This document shows, piece after piece, positions 1-8,869 of a stretch of DNA of 64,000 bases; the first letter of the stretch is position 1, and each line of letters begins with the position of its first letter. The stretch is from NCBI GenBank assembly GCA_024742285.1, contig JANSYR010000022.1, positions 19,970 to 83,969 of the forward strand. The letters are read 5' to 3'. The stretch is from a bacterium (GTDB lineage Bacteria > Myxococcota_A > UBA9160 > UBA4427). The translations under genes were made by a program, and so were the position numbers. Below the pieces are notes generated by a model. The model saw only the letters and a program-made list of their open reading frames with translations. It had not been told where the DNA came from and did no database searches.

Positions 1-2
1 CG

Positions 3-788
3 ACCGACCGCTCGGGCTCACGCGGGGTCGTGCGCGTCCGCGCCGAAGACACCGCGACCCTCGCCCGCGCCATCGAGGAAGCGGCCGCGATCGGCTTCGA
101 GGGCGAAGTGATCGTCGAGCGCTTCGTGGACGGTCTCGAACACGGCGGGGACGCCTGGATCGAGGACGGCCGCGTCACGGCGCTCTTCGTGACGGACAAG
201 GTCATGGCCGGCGCGATCGTGCGAGGACACGTCATGCCGACACGGCTCCGAACGGAACGGGTCGAGGCGCTCGGGTCGCTGGTCGAACGCCACTGCCAGC
301 ACGCTGGCTACACCGACGGCCCGGTCAACTTCGACGTCCGCATCGACGGCGCGGGCACGGCGGTCCTGCTCGAGATCGCACCCCGCCTCGGCGGGAACTG
401 GATCCCGCAGCTCGCGGCCTGGACCCATGGCGTCGATCTCTTCCGCGCGACGATCGCCTCCGCCCTGGGCGAGCGTCCCCGCGTCGAAGCCTCGGCCACG
501 CGCCGCGGAGCGAGCTTCGTCCTCGCGGCCGGTCGCCATGGCGTCCTGGAGCGCGATTTCGACCTGGACGCGATTCGTCGCTCCGTCCCGGGTCTCGCGC
601 AGCTGGAGCTCGACCTGCGGCGAGGCGATCCCGTCCAGGCCCTGCGCGACAGCGGCCATCAGATCGGACGCGCCCTCTTCGACCTGGAAGAGACCTCCTT
701 CGACGTCGCGGCGCAGGCCCTCGAGACCGCGCTCGCCCCGTGGATCGAACCGACCGGGATCGCCGCCGCGCCCGAGGTCCGACCGTGA
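3..788 (+). CDS. ATP-grasp family ligase, 5' truncated by window edge
   Basis: The reading frame is open to the left edge, so the start lies outside the window; the GTG at 30 is internal. The first in-frame residues (TDRSGSRGV) resemble the glycine/serine-rich ATP-binding loop of ATP-grasp enzymes. Further on, a (D)VRIDG strand followed by LLEIAPRLGGNWIP matches the Mg/ATP-binding E-x-N/R-R-x-GG region. ATP-grasp enzymes activate a carboxylate as an acyl phosphate and join it to an amine or thiol; the substrate cannot be read here. Its TGA overlaps the GTG of the next gene (GTGA), and that gene overlaps wecE in turn, so the three are translationally coupled. A role in making or decorating a nucleotide sugar is inferred from that context only. 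Confidence 0.75.
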   Translation, partial: TDRSGSRGVVRVRAEDTATLARAIEEAAAIGFEGEVIVERFVDGLEHGGDAWIEDGRVTALFVTDKVMAGAIVRGHVMPTRLRTERVEALGSLVERHCQHAGYTDGPVNFDVRIDGAGTAVLLEIAPRLGGNWIPQLAAWTHGVDLFRATIASALGERPRVEASATRRGASFVLAAGRHGVLERDFDLDAIRRSVPGLAQLELDLRRGDPVQALRDSGHQIGRALFDLEETSFDVAAQALETALAPWIEPTGIAAAPEVRP

Positions 789-1864
789 TCGACGTCGTGA
801 TCCTCGGTGCCGGTCCTGCGGGACTGAACCTGGCGCAGGCGCTCACCTCTTCGGGCATTCGCTTCCGGCTGCTCGAACGCGGCGAGGGGCCGGGGGACAG
901 CTGGCGTCGCATGCCCCGCGACATGCGGCTCAACTCGCCCGTCGGCGCGAGCGTGCTCGGCGACACGAAGGTCGGATTCGTCGAGTGGGACCGGATCTGG
1001 ACCCGCGCTCGTTTCTACGATCACGTCGTCGAGTTCGCGACCCGGAACGATCTCGAGATCGAGTCGGGCGTCGACGTCTCTCGCGTCGTCGCGCAGCCAG
1101 GCGGAGGGTTCCGGATCGAGACGAATGCCGGAGAGCTCGAATCCCGGAGCGTCGTCAACGCGACCGGCTACTTCTGCCGACCCTTCGTCCCGTTCCGACC
1201 CGGTGCGGACACCGCAAAGCTCCTCCAGATGACGGTCCCCGAGTACGACAGCCCCGACGCGGTCCGCGATCGTCTCGCCGGCGAGACGGGTCGAATCCTG
1301 ATCGTCGGCGCGCGCATCACCGCCGGACAGATCGGCGTCGAGCTCCACGACGCCGGCTTCGACGTCACGATCTCACATCGCGACCCGATCGAGTTCGGCT
1401 TCTCGCCCAGGGTCCAGCGACTCGGCTTCCGGGCCTACTATCCCTACGAATCGTGGCGGCTCCGCGATCCCGAGTTCGCGGCGCGAGACTCCGGCCACCC
1501 CATGCAGGGCGGTCGCGCGAAGGAGTTGATCGAGTCCGGCCGGATCGCGACCCGTCCCGACGTCGCCTCCTTCGAAGACGACACCGTATTCTTCGTGGGC
1601 GGTGAGCACGACGTCTTCGACGCCGTACTGTGGGCGACCGGGTACCGACCCGCCCTCGATCATCTCGACGGACTCGTCCGGCGCGACGCCGAGAGCGGCC
1701 TGCCGCAGATGCACGAGATGGAGTCGGTCGATGCGCCGGGGCTCTTCTTCCTCGGACTCGACCAGCAGAAGGATTTCACGAGTCGCATGCTCCGCGGGAT
1801 CCGCCGGGACGCGCGCGCCCTCGCGGCGCGTCTGGCCGCGCGAAGCTCATCGGAGGCGTCATGA
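785..1864 (+). CDS. FAD-dependent oxidoreductase / flavin monooxygenase-like
   Basis: About 359 residues. The N-terminus carries the dinucleotide-binding motif ILGAGPAGLNLAQAL directly after the start, which favours the GTG at 785 (overlapping the upstream stop) over in-frame starts further left. A second Rossmann-like segment (RILIVGARITAGQIGVEL) stands where flavin monooxygenases bind NADPH, but its glycine pattern is degenerate. The late motif VLWATGYRP is the ATGY box of FMO-like and lysine/ornithine N-hydroxylase enzymes. These enzymes oxidise amines, sulfides or carbonyl compounds. Lying between an ATP-grasp ligase and a sugar aminotransferase, it may oxidise or N-hydroxylate an amino-sugar intermediate; this is inference. 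Confidence 0.75.
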   Translation: MIDVVILGAGPAGLNLAQALTSSGIRFRLLERGEGPGDSWRRMPRDMRLNSPVGASVLGDTKVGFVEWDRIWTRARFYDHVVEFATRNDLEIESGVDVSRVVAQPGGGFRIETNAGELESRSVVNATGYFCRPFVPFRPGADTAKLLQMTVPEYDSPDAVRDRLAGETGRILIVGARITAGQIGVELHDAGFDVTISHRDPIEFGFSPRVQRLGFRAYYPYESWRLRDPEFAARDSGHPMQGGRAKELIESGRIATRPDVASFEDDTVFFVGGEHDVFDAVLWATGYRPALDHLDGLVRRDAESGLPQMHEMESVDAPGLFFLGLDQQKDFTSRMLRGIRRDARALAARLAARSSSEAS

Positions 1865-3030
1865 CGGTCGCTCGCATCCCGTTCAACCGCCCTCATCTGA
1901 CGGGCGCCGAGTTCGACAACATCCGGAAGGCGATCGATCTCGGTCATCTCGCCGGGGGTGGCCATTTCACGCGCGCCTGCGAAGAGCTCCTCCAGGATCG
2001 CCTGGGGATCGACAACGTCCTGATGACCTGCTCCGGCACCGCGGCCCTCGAGCTCGCGATGATGCTCTGCGACATCGGGCCCGGCGACGAAGTGATCCTC
2101 CCTTCGTTCACCTTCGTCTCGACCGCCACGGCCATCGCCCGAACCGGCGCGACCCCTCGGTTCGTCGACATCCGTCCGGACACCTTCAACATCGACCCGA
2201 AGAAGGTGGAGCAGGCGATCGGCCCGCGGACCCGCGCGATCATCCCGGTCCACTACGCAGGTGTCGGGTGCGACCTCGAGACGCTCCATCGAATGGCCGC
2301 ACCGGGCGGCATCACGATCGTCGAGGACGCCGCCCACGCCGTGAACGCCTTCCTCGGCGACCGCCCCCTCGGCGGAATCGGGCAGCTCGGCTGCTTCAGC
2401 TTCCACGAAACCAAGAACTACATCGCCGGCGAAGGCGGCGCGCTCTGCGTCAACGACCCCACCCTCCTCGACCGCGCGCGGATCATCCGCGACAAGGGCA
2501 CCGACCGCTACCGCTTCGACGAGGGACTCGTCGACAAGTACACGTGGGTCGACACGGGCTCCTCGTTCGCCGCGAGTGACCTGGTCTGCGCCTTCCTCAA
2601 GGCGCAGCTCGACCAGATGGACTCGCTCCTCGAGAAGCGCCTCGCGATCCACGCGCGATACCAGGAGGTGATGGACGATCTCGAGCGCGAAGAGCTCGCA
2701 CGTCTGCCGCGCATCCCGGCCGACGCGCGCCACAACGCCCACGGCTTCTTCCTCCTGCTGCCGGACCGCGAGACCCGCGACGGCCTGATCGCACATCTCG
2801 AAGAGGCGAACATCGGGTCCGCCTTCCACTACGTGCCGCTTCACTCGTCGCCGATGGGGCGACGACTCGGCTGTGACGACACGCCGCTCCCGGTCACCGA
2901 TGCAGTCAGCGACCGGCTCCTGCGAATGCCGATGCACTACGAGCTCGGCCCCACCGACATCGACCGGGTCGCCGACGAAGTCGGGCGCTACCTGCGCGCC
3001 CGCGGCACGAGCTGGGTGCCGCTGCCCTAG
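1861..3030 (+). CDS. wecE: dTDP-4-amino-4,6-dideoxygalactose transaminase (WecE/RffA type)
   Basis: 389 residues, the usual family length. It is a DegT/DnrJ/EryC1/StrS PLP aminotransferase. The start MTVARIPFNRP, PSFTFVSTA, DIRPDTFNID, the PLP-contacting D156 in VEDAAH, and the lysine in CFSFHETKNY (about K185) match E. coli WecE closely in order and spacing, as do IIPVHYAGV and DKYTWVDTGSS. WecE transfers an amino group from glutamate to dTDP-4-keto-6-deoxyglucose, giving dTDP-fucosamine for surface polysaccharides. The ATG at 1861 overlaps the TGA of the preceding gene (ATGA). The sugar specificity is inferred from overall resemblance. Confidence 0.88.
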   Translation: MTVARIPFNRPHLTGAEFDNIRKAIDLGHLAGGGHFTRACEELLQDRLGIDNVLMTCSGTAALELAMMLCDIGPGDEVILPSFTFVSTATAIARTGATPRFVDIRPDTFNIDPKKVEQAIGPRTRAIIPVHYAGVGCDLETLHRMAAPGGITIVEDAAHAVNAFLGDRPLGGIGQLGCFSFHETKNYIAGEGGALCVNDPTLLDRARIIRDKGTDRYRFDEGLVDKYTWVDTGSSFAASDLVCAFLKAQLDQMDSLLEKRLAIHARYQEVMDDLEREELARLPRIPADARHNAHGFFLLLPDRETRDGLIAHLEEANIGSAFHYVPLHSSPMGRRLGCDDTPLPVTDAVSDRLLRMPMHYELGPTDIDRVADEVGRYLRARGTSWVPLP

Positions 3031-3083
3031 CCGTCTACACCGCGGCGTCGGTGACGTGCCCGGGCCACCGAGGCTCGGCCCTC

Positions 3084-3764
3084 CTAGAGCGTCCCCGCGT
3101 TGATGGCCCGCCCGCGAGCCCCCAACCGGCCCTCGCAGCCCGCGATCCGGAGATCGGTCGCCAGGCCAGCGGGCCGCAAGACCGTCGTCACGTCCATGTC
3201 GACGACGATTCGCGCGAGCCCGCGACGGAGTTGCTCGTCGTCCGTCGCGCCCATCGCGGGGTGTTCGATTCGAGCGCCCCGCGCGTATCGAAGGAGGGCG
3301 TCGCCGCTGAGGCTGTCCCGAAAGACCATCTCGACGACCATCTCGGCGAGTTCCGGAGAGTATTCGGCGGTCTCGAGGTCGAGGTCCACCACGCGGAACC
3401 CGACCTCCATCGCGCAGCGTCCGGGCTCGGCCGCGAGCGGGATCCCGCTCGCCTCGACGGCCTCGACGAGCGAGGCCTGCAGGAGCTCGAGAAACACACG
3501 TTCGGCCTCCTGCGTCAGCTCGATCGACCCCGGGCGGTACAGCAGGCGGGAGTCTTCGACGAGGATCTCGTCGTACCCCGAGATCCGGTGATCCGATCGC
3601 AGGTCGAGCACGCCGGGGATCGGTACGTCGACCCGCGAGAGGCCGGGAAGGGGCCGGAGCTGGATCCGATCGGGCGCCCGCTCCGGGGGAGGCGGCGCGC
3701 AGCCCGCCAGCGAGGCGAGCAGGACGAGGACGGGGATCCACGAGACGCGTGAGGAATCCGGCAT
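3084..3764 (-). CDS. Predicted lipoprotein of unknown function
   Basis: 226 residues. It begins with a signal peptide ending in a lipobox (VLLASLAGC), so it should be diacylated by Lgt and anchored to a membrane. The start is backed by a strong ribosome site (AAGGAGG, 7 bases before ATG). The body is mixed alpha/beta with YDEILVEDSRLLYRPG near residue 65 and a long central helix; the outline recalls DUF3313 lipoproteins, but I cannot confirm this. It converges on the wecE cassette and lies just beyond the 3' end of the proteasome locus. No function is assigned. Confidence 0.6.
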   Translation of the reverse strand: MPDSSRVSWIPVLVLLASLAGCAPPPPERAPDRIQLRPLPGLSRVDVPIPGVLDLRSDHRISGYDEILVEDSRLLYRPGSIELTQEAERVFLELLQASLVEAVEASGIPLAAEPGRCAMEVGFRVVDLDLETAEYSPELAEMVVEMVFRDSLSGDALLRYARGARIEHPAMGATDDEQLRRGLARIVVDMDVTTVLRPAGLATDLRIAGCEGRLGARGRAINAGTL

Positions 3765-3909
3765 GACCGACCTCCTTCACGACGAAGGATACGACCACAC
3801 TGCACGAATGTCAGCACAACCCCGAGGCGGCGCCCTGAACACGCGTCCCGCCGGGCCGGTTCTCGGCGAGTCGAGGCCGGGTCGCGCTCCGCGCGACGCG
3901 GCGAGCCTG

Positions 3910-3952
3910 GTTCACGCGGTCGCCGGGCCACAGGCCCGCCGACCTCGTGAAC
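3910..3952 (-). terminator. Strong hairpin just past pafA; likely 3' end of the proteasome locus
   Basis: Two 20-base arms (3910-3929 and 3933-3952) pair at 18 of 20 positions around an ACA/TGT triloop. It starts 4 bases after the pafA stop on the minus strand. No T-run follows, so it may be a transcript-stabilising hairpin or a Rho-linked terminator rather than a classical intrinsic terminator. Confidence 0.55.
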
Positions 3953-3955
3953 TGA

Positions 3956-5362
3956 TCAGCTCTGGATGACGAGCTTCGAGAGCGAGGTCTTGCGCAGATT
4001 CGTCTTCTGAATCGTGCGCACGAGCTCCGCGACCTTCTCCGTATCCGTCTCGAATGGATTGTTACAGATGACGCGGACGTTCAGGAGGTTGCCGAGGCGG
4101 ATGTTCGACCAGTCGAGGTCGTACTGGATCGAGTTCTCGCGGGCGAGCTTGATGAACTCACCGCGCATCCGGGCCCGCGTGTCCGGCGGCGGCGCGGTCT
4201 TCGCGGCATCGACCTCTTCGTCGGTGAAGAGACGTTCGACCGCCCCCTTGCGCTCGAGCAGGTAGTAGAGGCTGCGCTCGCGACGCAGGTCGTGGTACTG
4301 GAGGTCGAGCATCAGCACGCGCGGATCGGTCCACGTCGTGTCGTGCTTGTCCACCCAGCTCTGGATCAGCTTCCGCTTGATCACCCAGTCGATCTGGCGA
4401 TCGAGCTTCTCCGGGTCCGTGTCGAGGCAGTCGAGCACGTGCTGCCACATGTGCACGGCCTTCTTGTGGTCCTCGGTCACCGGGTACTGCTCGATGTACT
4501 TCTGGGCCATCTCGCAGTATTCGCGCTGGATCTCGATCGGCGAGTACTCGCGGCCATTGTCGAGGCGCAGACGCCGCTTGCAGGTCGAGTCGTAGGTGAT
4601 GTCCTTGATCGCCTTGACCGGATTGCGAAGCGTGAAGTCCTTGTTGATGTAGTTGTCTTCGATCATCTGCAGGACGACCGAAGCCGTACCGACCTTCACG
4701 AAGTTGGTGTACTCGCTCATGTTCGAGTCACCGACGATCACATGCAGGCGGCGATACTTCTCGCGGTCCGCGTGCGGCTCGTCCCTGGTATTGATGATCG
4801 ACCTGTCATTGGTAGTCGTGCCCGAGATCTTCTGGTAGATGTGCTGCGCGCGCTGGGACACGCAGTAGTGGATCCCGTCCTGGGTCTGGAAGACCTTGCC
4901 CGCACCGGTGTAGATCTGGCGCGTGACGAGGAACGGAATCAGCTGCTCGGCCAGGTAGTAGAAGTCCACGTCGCGGTCGACGAGGTAGTTCTCGTGGCAG
5001 CCGTAGCTGTTCCCGACGAAGTCGGTGTTGTTCTTGAAGATCGAGAGCTTCCCGGCGATCCGTTCCTCGCGGATCTTCTCCTCGGCGTAGATCTGGAGAT
5101 CTTCGAGGATCCGCTCACCGGCCTTGTCGTAGATGATGAGCTGGCTCGGCGAGATGCACTCGGGCGTCGCGTACTCGGGGTGACAGCCGGTGTCCTGGTA
5201 GAACCGAGCGCCGTTCTCGAGGAACACGTTCAGGAAGTGTTCCGTCGTGATGAGCTTCTCGAAGAGGAAGCGGATCGCCTTCTCGACCGGCAGGGTCTTC
5301 CGCCCCTCCGGCGTGAAGATGATCCCGTACTCGGTCTCGATCCCGTAAATGCGCTTCTGCAC
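3956..5362 (-). CDS. pafA: Pup--protein ligase PafA
   Basis: 468 residues, slightly longer than mycobacterial PafA (about 452). PafA phosphorylates the C-terminal Glu of Pup and joins it to substrate lysines, marking them for the proteasome. The start MQKRIYGIETEYG carries the ATP/Mg-binding glutamates. FYQDTGCHPEYATPE contains the catalytic Asp (about D57). FKNNTD, GNSYGCHENYL, NTRDEPHAD and HVIVGDSNMSEYT are the carboxylate-amine-ligase signature blocks. It lacks the insertion seen near residues 40-80 of the Dop paralogue at 7385-8869, which separates the two. It is the last gene of the minus-strand locus, 59 bases after prcA. Confidence 0.95.
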   Translation of the reverse strand: MQKRIYGIETEYGIIFTPEGRKTLPVEKAIRFLFEKLITTEHFLNVFLENGARFYQDTGCHPEYATPECISPSQLIIYDKAGERILEDLQIYAEEKIREERIAGKLSIFKNNTDFVGNSYGCHENYLVDRDVDFYYLAEQLIPFLVTRQIYTGAGKVFQTQDGIHYCVSQRAQHIYQKISGTTTNDRSIINTRDEPHADREKYRRLHVIVGDSNMSEYTNFVKVGTASVVLQMIEDNYINKDFTLRNPVKAIKDITYDSTCKRRLRLDNGREYSPIEIQREYCEMAQKYIEQYPVTEDHKKAVHMWQHVLDCLDTDPEKLDRQIDWVIKRKLIQSWVDKHDTTWTDPRVLMLDLQYHDLRRERSLYYLLERKGAVERLFTDEEVDAAKTAPPPDTRARMRGEFIKLARENSIQYDLDWSNIRLGNLLNVRVICNNPFETDTEKVAELVRTIQKTNLRKTSLSKLVIQS

Positions 5363-5421
5363 GAATTACCGCCTGACAGCCGTCTGGCCGCTACGACCGT
5401 GCCGGGGGCGAGAGCACGCCG

Positions 5422-6123
5422 CTAGCTACCGTCGAGCATACCTTGAACTTCATCGGCAGAAAGGCGGCAGAACTTGCGGCCGGTCCTTTCCCGATCCAGG
5501 AGGCAGACTTCCAGGCTGCCTGCATCCAATTCAGAACTTCGTTCTGCTCCCGCACTCAGGGCTCGCCGCCCCAGCTGGGTCGCCTCCCCCGCGGGCATTC
5601 CGTCGCGATAGTCGTTCTTGAGAACCGATTCGACCTCTTCCACGTTCCCGCCGATTGCGACGAAGCCGGGATGATCACTGATGAACCCGTCGTACTTGAT
5701 CCGGTAGAGCGAGTTCGACTTGTGGTCCTCGTACCGATCGTCGCCGACCTCGGCCACGATGATCTCGAGCTCGAGCGGCTTGATCTCCCGGGTGAAGACC
5801 TCACCGATGACCTGGGAGAACGCATTGGCGAGTCCCCGGCCGCGCACGTCTTCTCGACTGTAGGCATAGCCGGTGGTGTCCGCGTAGCGAACGCCGACCT
5901 TCCGCAGCTGGTCGAACTCGGAGAACTTCCCGACACCGCAGAAGGCGATCCGGTCGTAGATCTCTCCGATCTTGTTGAGCGAAGTCGCGTTCTCGGCCAT
6001 CAGCAGCACACCGCCCTGATGCTCGAGGGCCACGATCGACTTGCCGCGAGCGATCCCCTTGCGGGCGAACTCGGCCTTGTCGGCCATGACCTGTTCAGGC
6101 GAGACGTAGAAGGGCATCGACAT
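5422..6123 (-). CDS. prcA: Proteasome subunit alpha
   Basis: 233 residues. Alpha subunits form the outer heptameric rings of the 20S core and gate the entry pore. The N-terminus MSMPFYVSPEQVMADKAEFARKGI holds the alpha-type helix and leads into GKSIVALEHQGGVLLMAEN. No N-terminal catalytic Thr is present, as expected. The ATG overlaps the prcB stop by one base (TGATG), which fixes the start and implies coupled production of the two subunits. A longer open frame to 6840 merely reads through prcB in another frame. Confidence 0.94.
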   Translation of the reverse strand: MSMPFYVSPEQVMADKAEFARKGIARGKSIVALEHQGGVLLMAENATSLNKIGEIYDRIAFCGVGKFSEFDQLRKVGVRYADTTGYAYSREDVRGRGLANAFSQVIGEVFTREIKPLELEIIVAEVGDDRYEDHKSNSLYRIKYDGFISDHPGFVAIGGNVEEVESVLKNDYRDGMPAGEATQLGRRALSAGAERSSELDAGSLEVCLLDRERTGRKFCRLSADEVQGMLDGS

Positions 6124-6926
6124 CAGAGGTTCCCTCCTGCAGCGCGCGCATCGAGAATCGCGCGGTAGCACGCGGCGATTTCCTGCTCGCTCGCGTCGCT
6201 GTGTCCGTTCCGGTCGCAGACCTTGATGATCGGGTAGATCCCGCGTTCGAGATCGACCCCGCCGGTCGCCCGGTCCTCGTCCGCAGCGGCCGTCAGGGCC
6301 GCGACGGCGACCTTGACCGCGTCGTCGCGCGACAGGTCGGCGGCCCAACCGTGCTTCAGCGATTCCCGAGCGAAGAGGCCACCCGAGCCCGTCGCATCGA
6401 ACTCGCCTTCCTCGTAGCGACCGCCCGTGATGTCGAACTTCCAGAGGCGCCCGGTCTTCCGGCGCGTGTCGTAGCCGGCGAAGAGCGGCACGACCGCGAG
6501 GCCCTGCATCGCGGCCGGCAGGTTGGCGCGGATCATCTGGGAGAGCTTGTTGGCCTTGCCCTCGAGCTCGAGGGACTCGCCCTCGAGCTTCTCGTAGTGC
6601 TCGAGCTCGACCGACAGGATGCGGGCCATCTCGATGCACGGCCCGGCCGCGCCGGAGATCGCCATCACCGAGTAGGGATCCGTCTCGAAGACCTTCACGA
6701 CATCGCGCGAAGCCACGGAGTGGCCCGCCGTCGCGAGGCGATCGCCCGCGACCAGGACGCCGTCGCCGAACTTCATGGTCAGCACGGTCGTCCCGTGCGG
6801 AACCTCTCCCGCGCCGAAGTTCACGGCGCTCTCGCCCCACGCCGACAGATCCGGCGCGAGATGCGGATGGTCGACCCGTAGGAGCTCGAAGAAGCTCGAA
6901 CCCTGGTAGTTGCCCTGAACCGGCAC
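6123..6926 (-). CDS. prcB: Proteasome subunit beta (catalytic, with propeptide)
   Basis: 267 residues. Beta subunits supply the proteolytic chamber. Autocleavage is predicted between G45 and T46 in PHGTTVLTMKF, leaving T46 as nucleophile. The partner residues fall at the expected spacing: D62 (mature Asp17, in AGDRLAT) and K78 (mature Lys33, in RDVVKVF). The 45-residue propeptide is somewhat shorter than in Mycobacterium. The gene follows pup and overlaps prcA by one base. Confidence 0.95.
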   Translation of the reverse strand: MPVQGNYQGSSFFELLRVDHPHLAPDLSAWGESAVNFGAGEVPHGTTVLTMKFGDGVLVAGDRLATAGHSVASRDVVKVFETDPYSVMAISGAAGPCIEMARILSVELEHYEKLEGESLELEGKANKLSQMIRANLPAAMQGLAVVPLFAGYDTRRKTGRLWKFDITGGRYEEGEFDATGSGGLFARESLKHGWAADLSRDDAVKVAVAALTAAADEDRATGGVDLERGIYPIIKVCDRNGHSDASEQEIAACYRAILDARAAGGNL

Positions 6927-7015
6927 TTTACCCCCCTCAGTAACCGTTCTAAGTGACGTCCGTCGCTCGCACGACGCGTCGATCTGTCATCGAGGCGCAG
7001 CCGCGATGGTCTGTC

Positions 7016-7297
7016 CTATTCGCCGCCGCGCTGGACGTAGTTCTTCACGAACTCTTCGGCGTTCTCTTCGAGGACCGAGTCGATCTCGTCGAGGAGGTTG
7101 TCCATGTCCTCCTTGAGATCCTCGCCCTTCTCCTTGAGCTTCTGACCGCCGTCGCCGGACGCCTCGTCGCCGTCGTCGCTGCCGCCGCCCTTGTTCTTCT
7201 GGGTCTGCCCGCCCTTCTCCGCCATCGCGGAGAAGATCGGCAGATCCTCCTCGTGGGAGCGCTCTCGCAGCCGTTCGATCGTGGTGAAGTTCGCCAT
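7016..7297 (-). CDS. pup: Prokaryotic ubiquitin-like protein Pup, C-terminal GGE, N-terminally extended
   Basis: Pup is the disordered tag that PafA attaches to proteins and Mpa pulls into the proteasome. The C-terminal half (NLLDEIDSVLEENAEEFV, then YVQRGGE) is the Mpa-binding coiled-coil region and conserved tail. The last codon is GAA, so Pup ends in Glu and needs no deamidation before ligation. Two starts are possible. ATG 7297 gives 93 residues and has GGAGGT seven bases upstream. ATG 7225 gives a typical 69-residue Pup starting MAEKGGQ, but its nearest AGGAGG is about 20 bases away. I chose 7297 because the extra codons are also GC-rich at third positions. The extension contains ERLRERSHEED. 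Confidence 0.9.
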   Translation of the reverse strand: MANFTTIERLRERSHEEDLPIFSAMAEKGGQTQKNKGGGSDDGDEASGDGGQKLKEKGEDLKEDMDNLLDEIDSVLEENAEEFVKNYVQRGGE

Positions 7298-7384
7298 TCT
7301 TTCTACCTCCGGGCCGGCACTGAATCGTAGCTGATCAGCTCTCCGGCCCTTCCTGTCCGCGCGCCGCAGGCGCGCAAGCTGAAG

Positions 7385-8869
7385 TCAGGACCCCATGTTC
7401 TCGAGCAGCTGCGCCGCCGTCTCGGACTTGTCGAGCAGCCCGCCCACGATCTCGTTCGTGCCCTTGAGGGGCTCCGCCATCATGACGCGCTTGATCGATT
7501 CGTCCTCGAGACCGAACGAGATCGAGTCCCAGTTCACGCCGAAGACCTCGCCGGGATAGCGCTTGAGGCATTCGCCGCGGAAGAACGCCCGGGTGTCCTG
7601 GGGCGCGTTGTAGACCGCGTGCTGGATCTCCTCGTCGGTCACGATCCGCTCCACCTTGCCCTGTCGTTCGAGCAGGTAGTAGAGCCCCTTGTCCGGGCGC
7701 GAATCGTGGTACTGGAGGTCGAGCATCTGGACCTGGGAGTCGTCCCAGCCGAGGCCCTTGCGGTCCATGTAGCCCTCGATGAGTCGCTTCTTGATCACCC
7801 AGTCGATCCGGGTGTCGAGCTTCATCGGGTCGTCGCCGAGCGCCTCGAGGACCTCGCCCCACTTCTGGATCACGTCCTTCTGGATGGGATCCAATGAGCG
7901 CGAGGAGGTATAGGCGAGCATCATCTCGTAGAACTCGCTCTGGATCTGGAGCGCCGTCTTCGACGTTCCGTCGTCCATCGTGAGCTCCTGCTTCAGACCC
8001 ACGTCGTGGGAGACCTCGCGGATCGCCTTGACCGGATCGCGCAGCGAAAGGTCCTTCGTGATCGCACCGTCCTCGATCATCGACAGGATCAGCGCCGTCA
8101 CCCCGTTGCGCAGATAGATCGTGTACTCGCTCATGTTCGAGTCCCCCACGATCACGTGGAGTCGGCGGTACTTCTCGCGATCCGCGTGGGGCTCGTCACG
8201 GGTATTCACGATCGGTCGCTTGACCATCGTGTCGAGCGCGACCTCGGTCTCGAAGAAGTCGGCGCGCTGGGAGAGCTGGTAGTCGCACGGGTGGCTTCGG
8301 TTCTCGCTGCCGACCTTGCCGGCACCGCACCAGATCTGGCGCGTCGAGAAGAAGGGGAGCAGCGGCTCGACGACCTGCTTGAAGGACGTGCGGCGATCCA
8401 TGAGGTAGTTCTCATGGCAGCCGTAGCTGTTGCCCTTGCGGTCGCTGTTGTTCTTGTAGATCAGCATCTGCGCGCCCTCCGGCAGCAGCTGGTTCGCCTC
8501 TCGGCGGCTGATCTCGATCACGCGCTCTCCCGCCTTCTCGTGGATCACGAGGTCGCGGGCGTTGGTCACCTCCGGGCTCGAATACTCCGGATGGGCGTGG
8601 TCGACGTAGTAGCGCGCGCCGTTGATCAGCGTCTTGTTGCGGGCGATGTTCTCCTGCTGGTTGGGCGTGTACTTCTCGCCCTCGACCTGGAACCCGCGCG
8701 CATCCGCGAGCGGGTTCTCCTGGTCGTAGTCCCACAGGATCCTGCCGTCCGGGTCCTCGCGATAGGCGTTCACGATCAGGACGCAGGACGAGATGGGGTC
8801 GAAGTCGGGGTCGTTCTTGACCATGATCCCGAACTCGATCTCGGTACCCATGACAGTGGGAATCGCCAT
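7385..8869 (-). CDS. dop: Pup deamidase/depupylase Dop
   Basis: 494 residues, matching mycobacterial Dop (about 500). Dop removes Pup from substrates and, where Pup ends in Gln, deamidates it. MGTEIEFG opens the ATP-binding fold; YYVDHAHPEYSSPE carries the catalytic Asp (about D90). The insertion before it (from about residue 36, with LWDYDQENPLADARGF) is the Dop-type region absent from PafA. NTRDEPHAD and HVIVGDSNMSEYT are shared with PafA. Because Pup here already ends in Glu, the expected role is depupylation and Pup recycling. The gene lies between mpa and pup. Confidence 0.94.
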   Translation of the reverse strand: MAIPTVMGTEIEFGIMVKNDPDFDPISSCVLIVNAYREDPDGRILWDYDQENPLADARGFQVEGEKYTPNQQENIARNKTLINGARYYVDHAHPEYSSPEVTNARDLVIHEKAGERVIEISRREANQLLPEGAQMLIYKNNSDRKGNSYGCHENYLMDRRTSFKQVVEPLLPFFSTRQIWCGAGKVGSENRSHPCDYQLSQRADFFETEVALDTMVKRPIVNTRDEPHADREKYRRLHVIVGDSNMSEYTIYLRNGVTALILSMIEDGAITKDLSLRDPVKAIREVSHDVGLKQELTMDDGTSKTALQIQSEFYEMMLAYTSSRSLDPIQKDVIQKWGEVLEALGDDPMKLDTRIDWVIKKRLIEGYMDRKGLGWDDSQVQMLDLQYHDSRPDKGLYYLLERQGKVERIVTDEEIQHAVYNAPQDTRAFFRGECLKRYPGEVFGVNWDSISFGLEDESIKRVMMAEPLKGTNEIVGGLLDKSETAAQLLENMGS

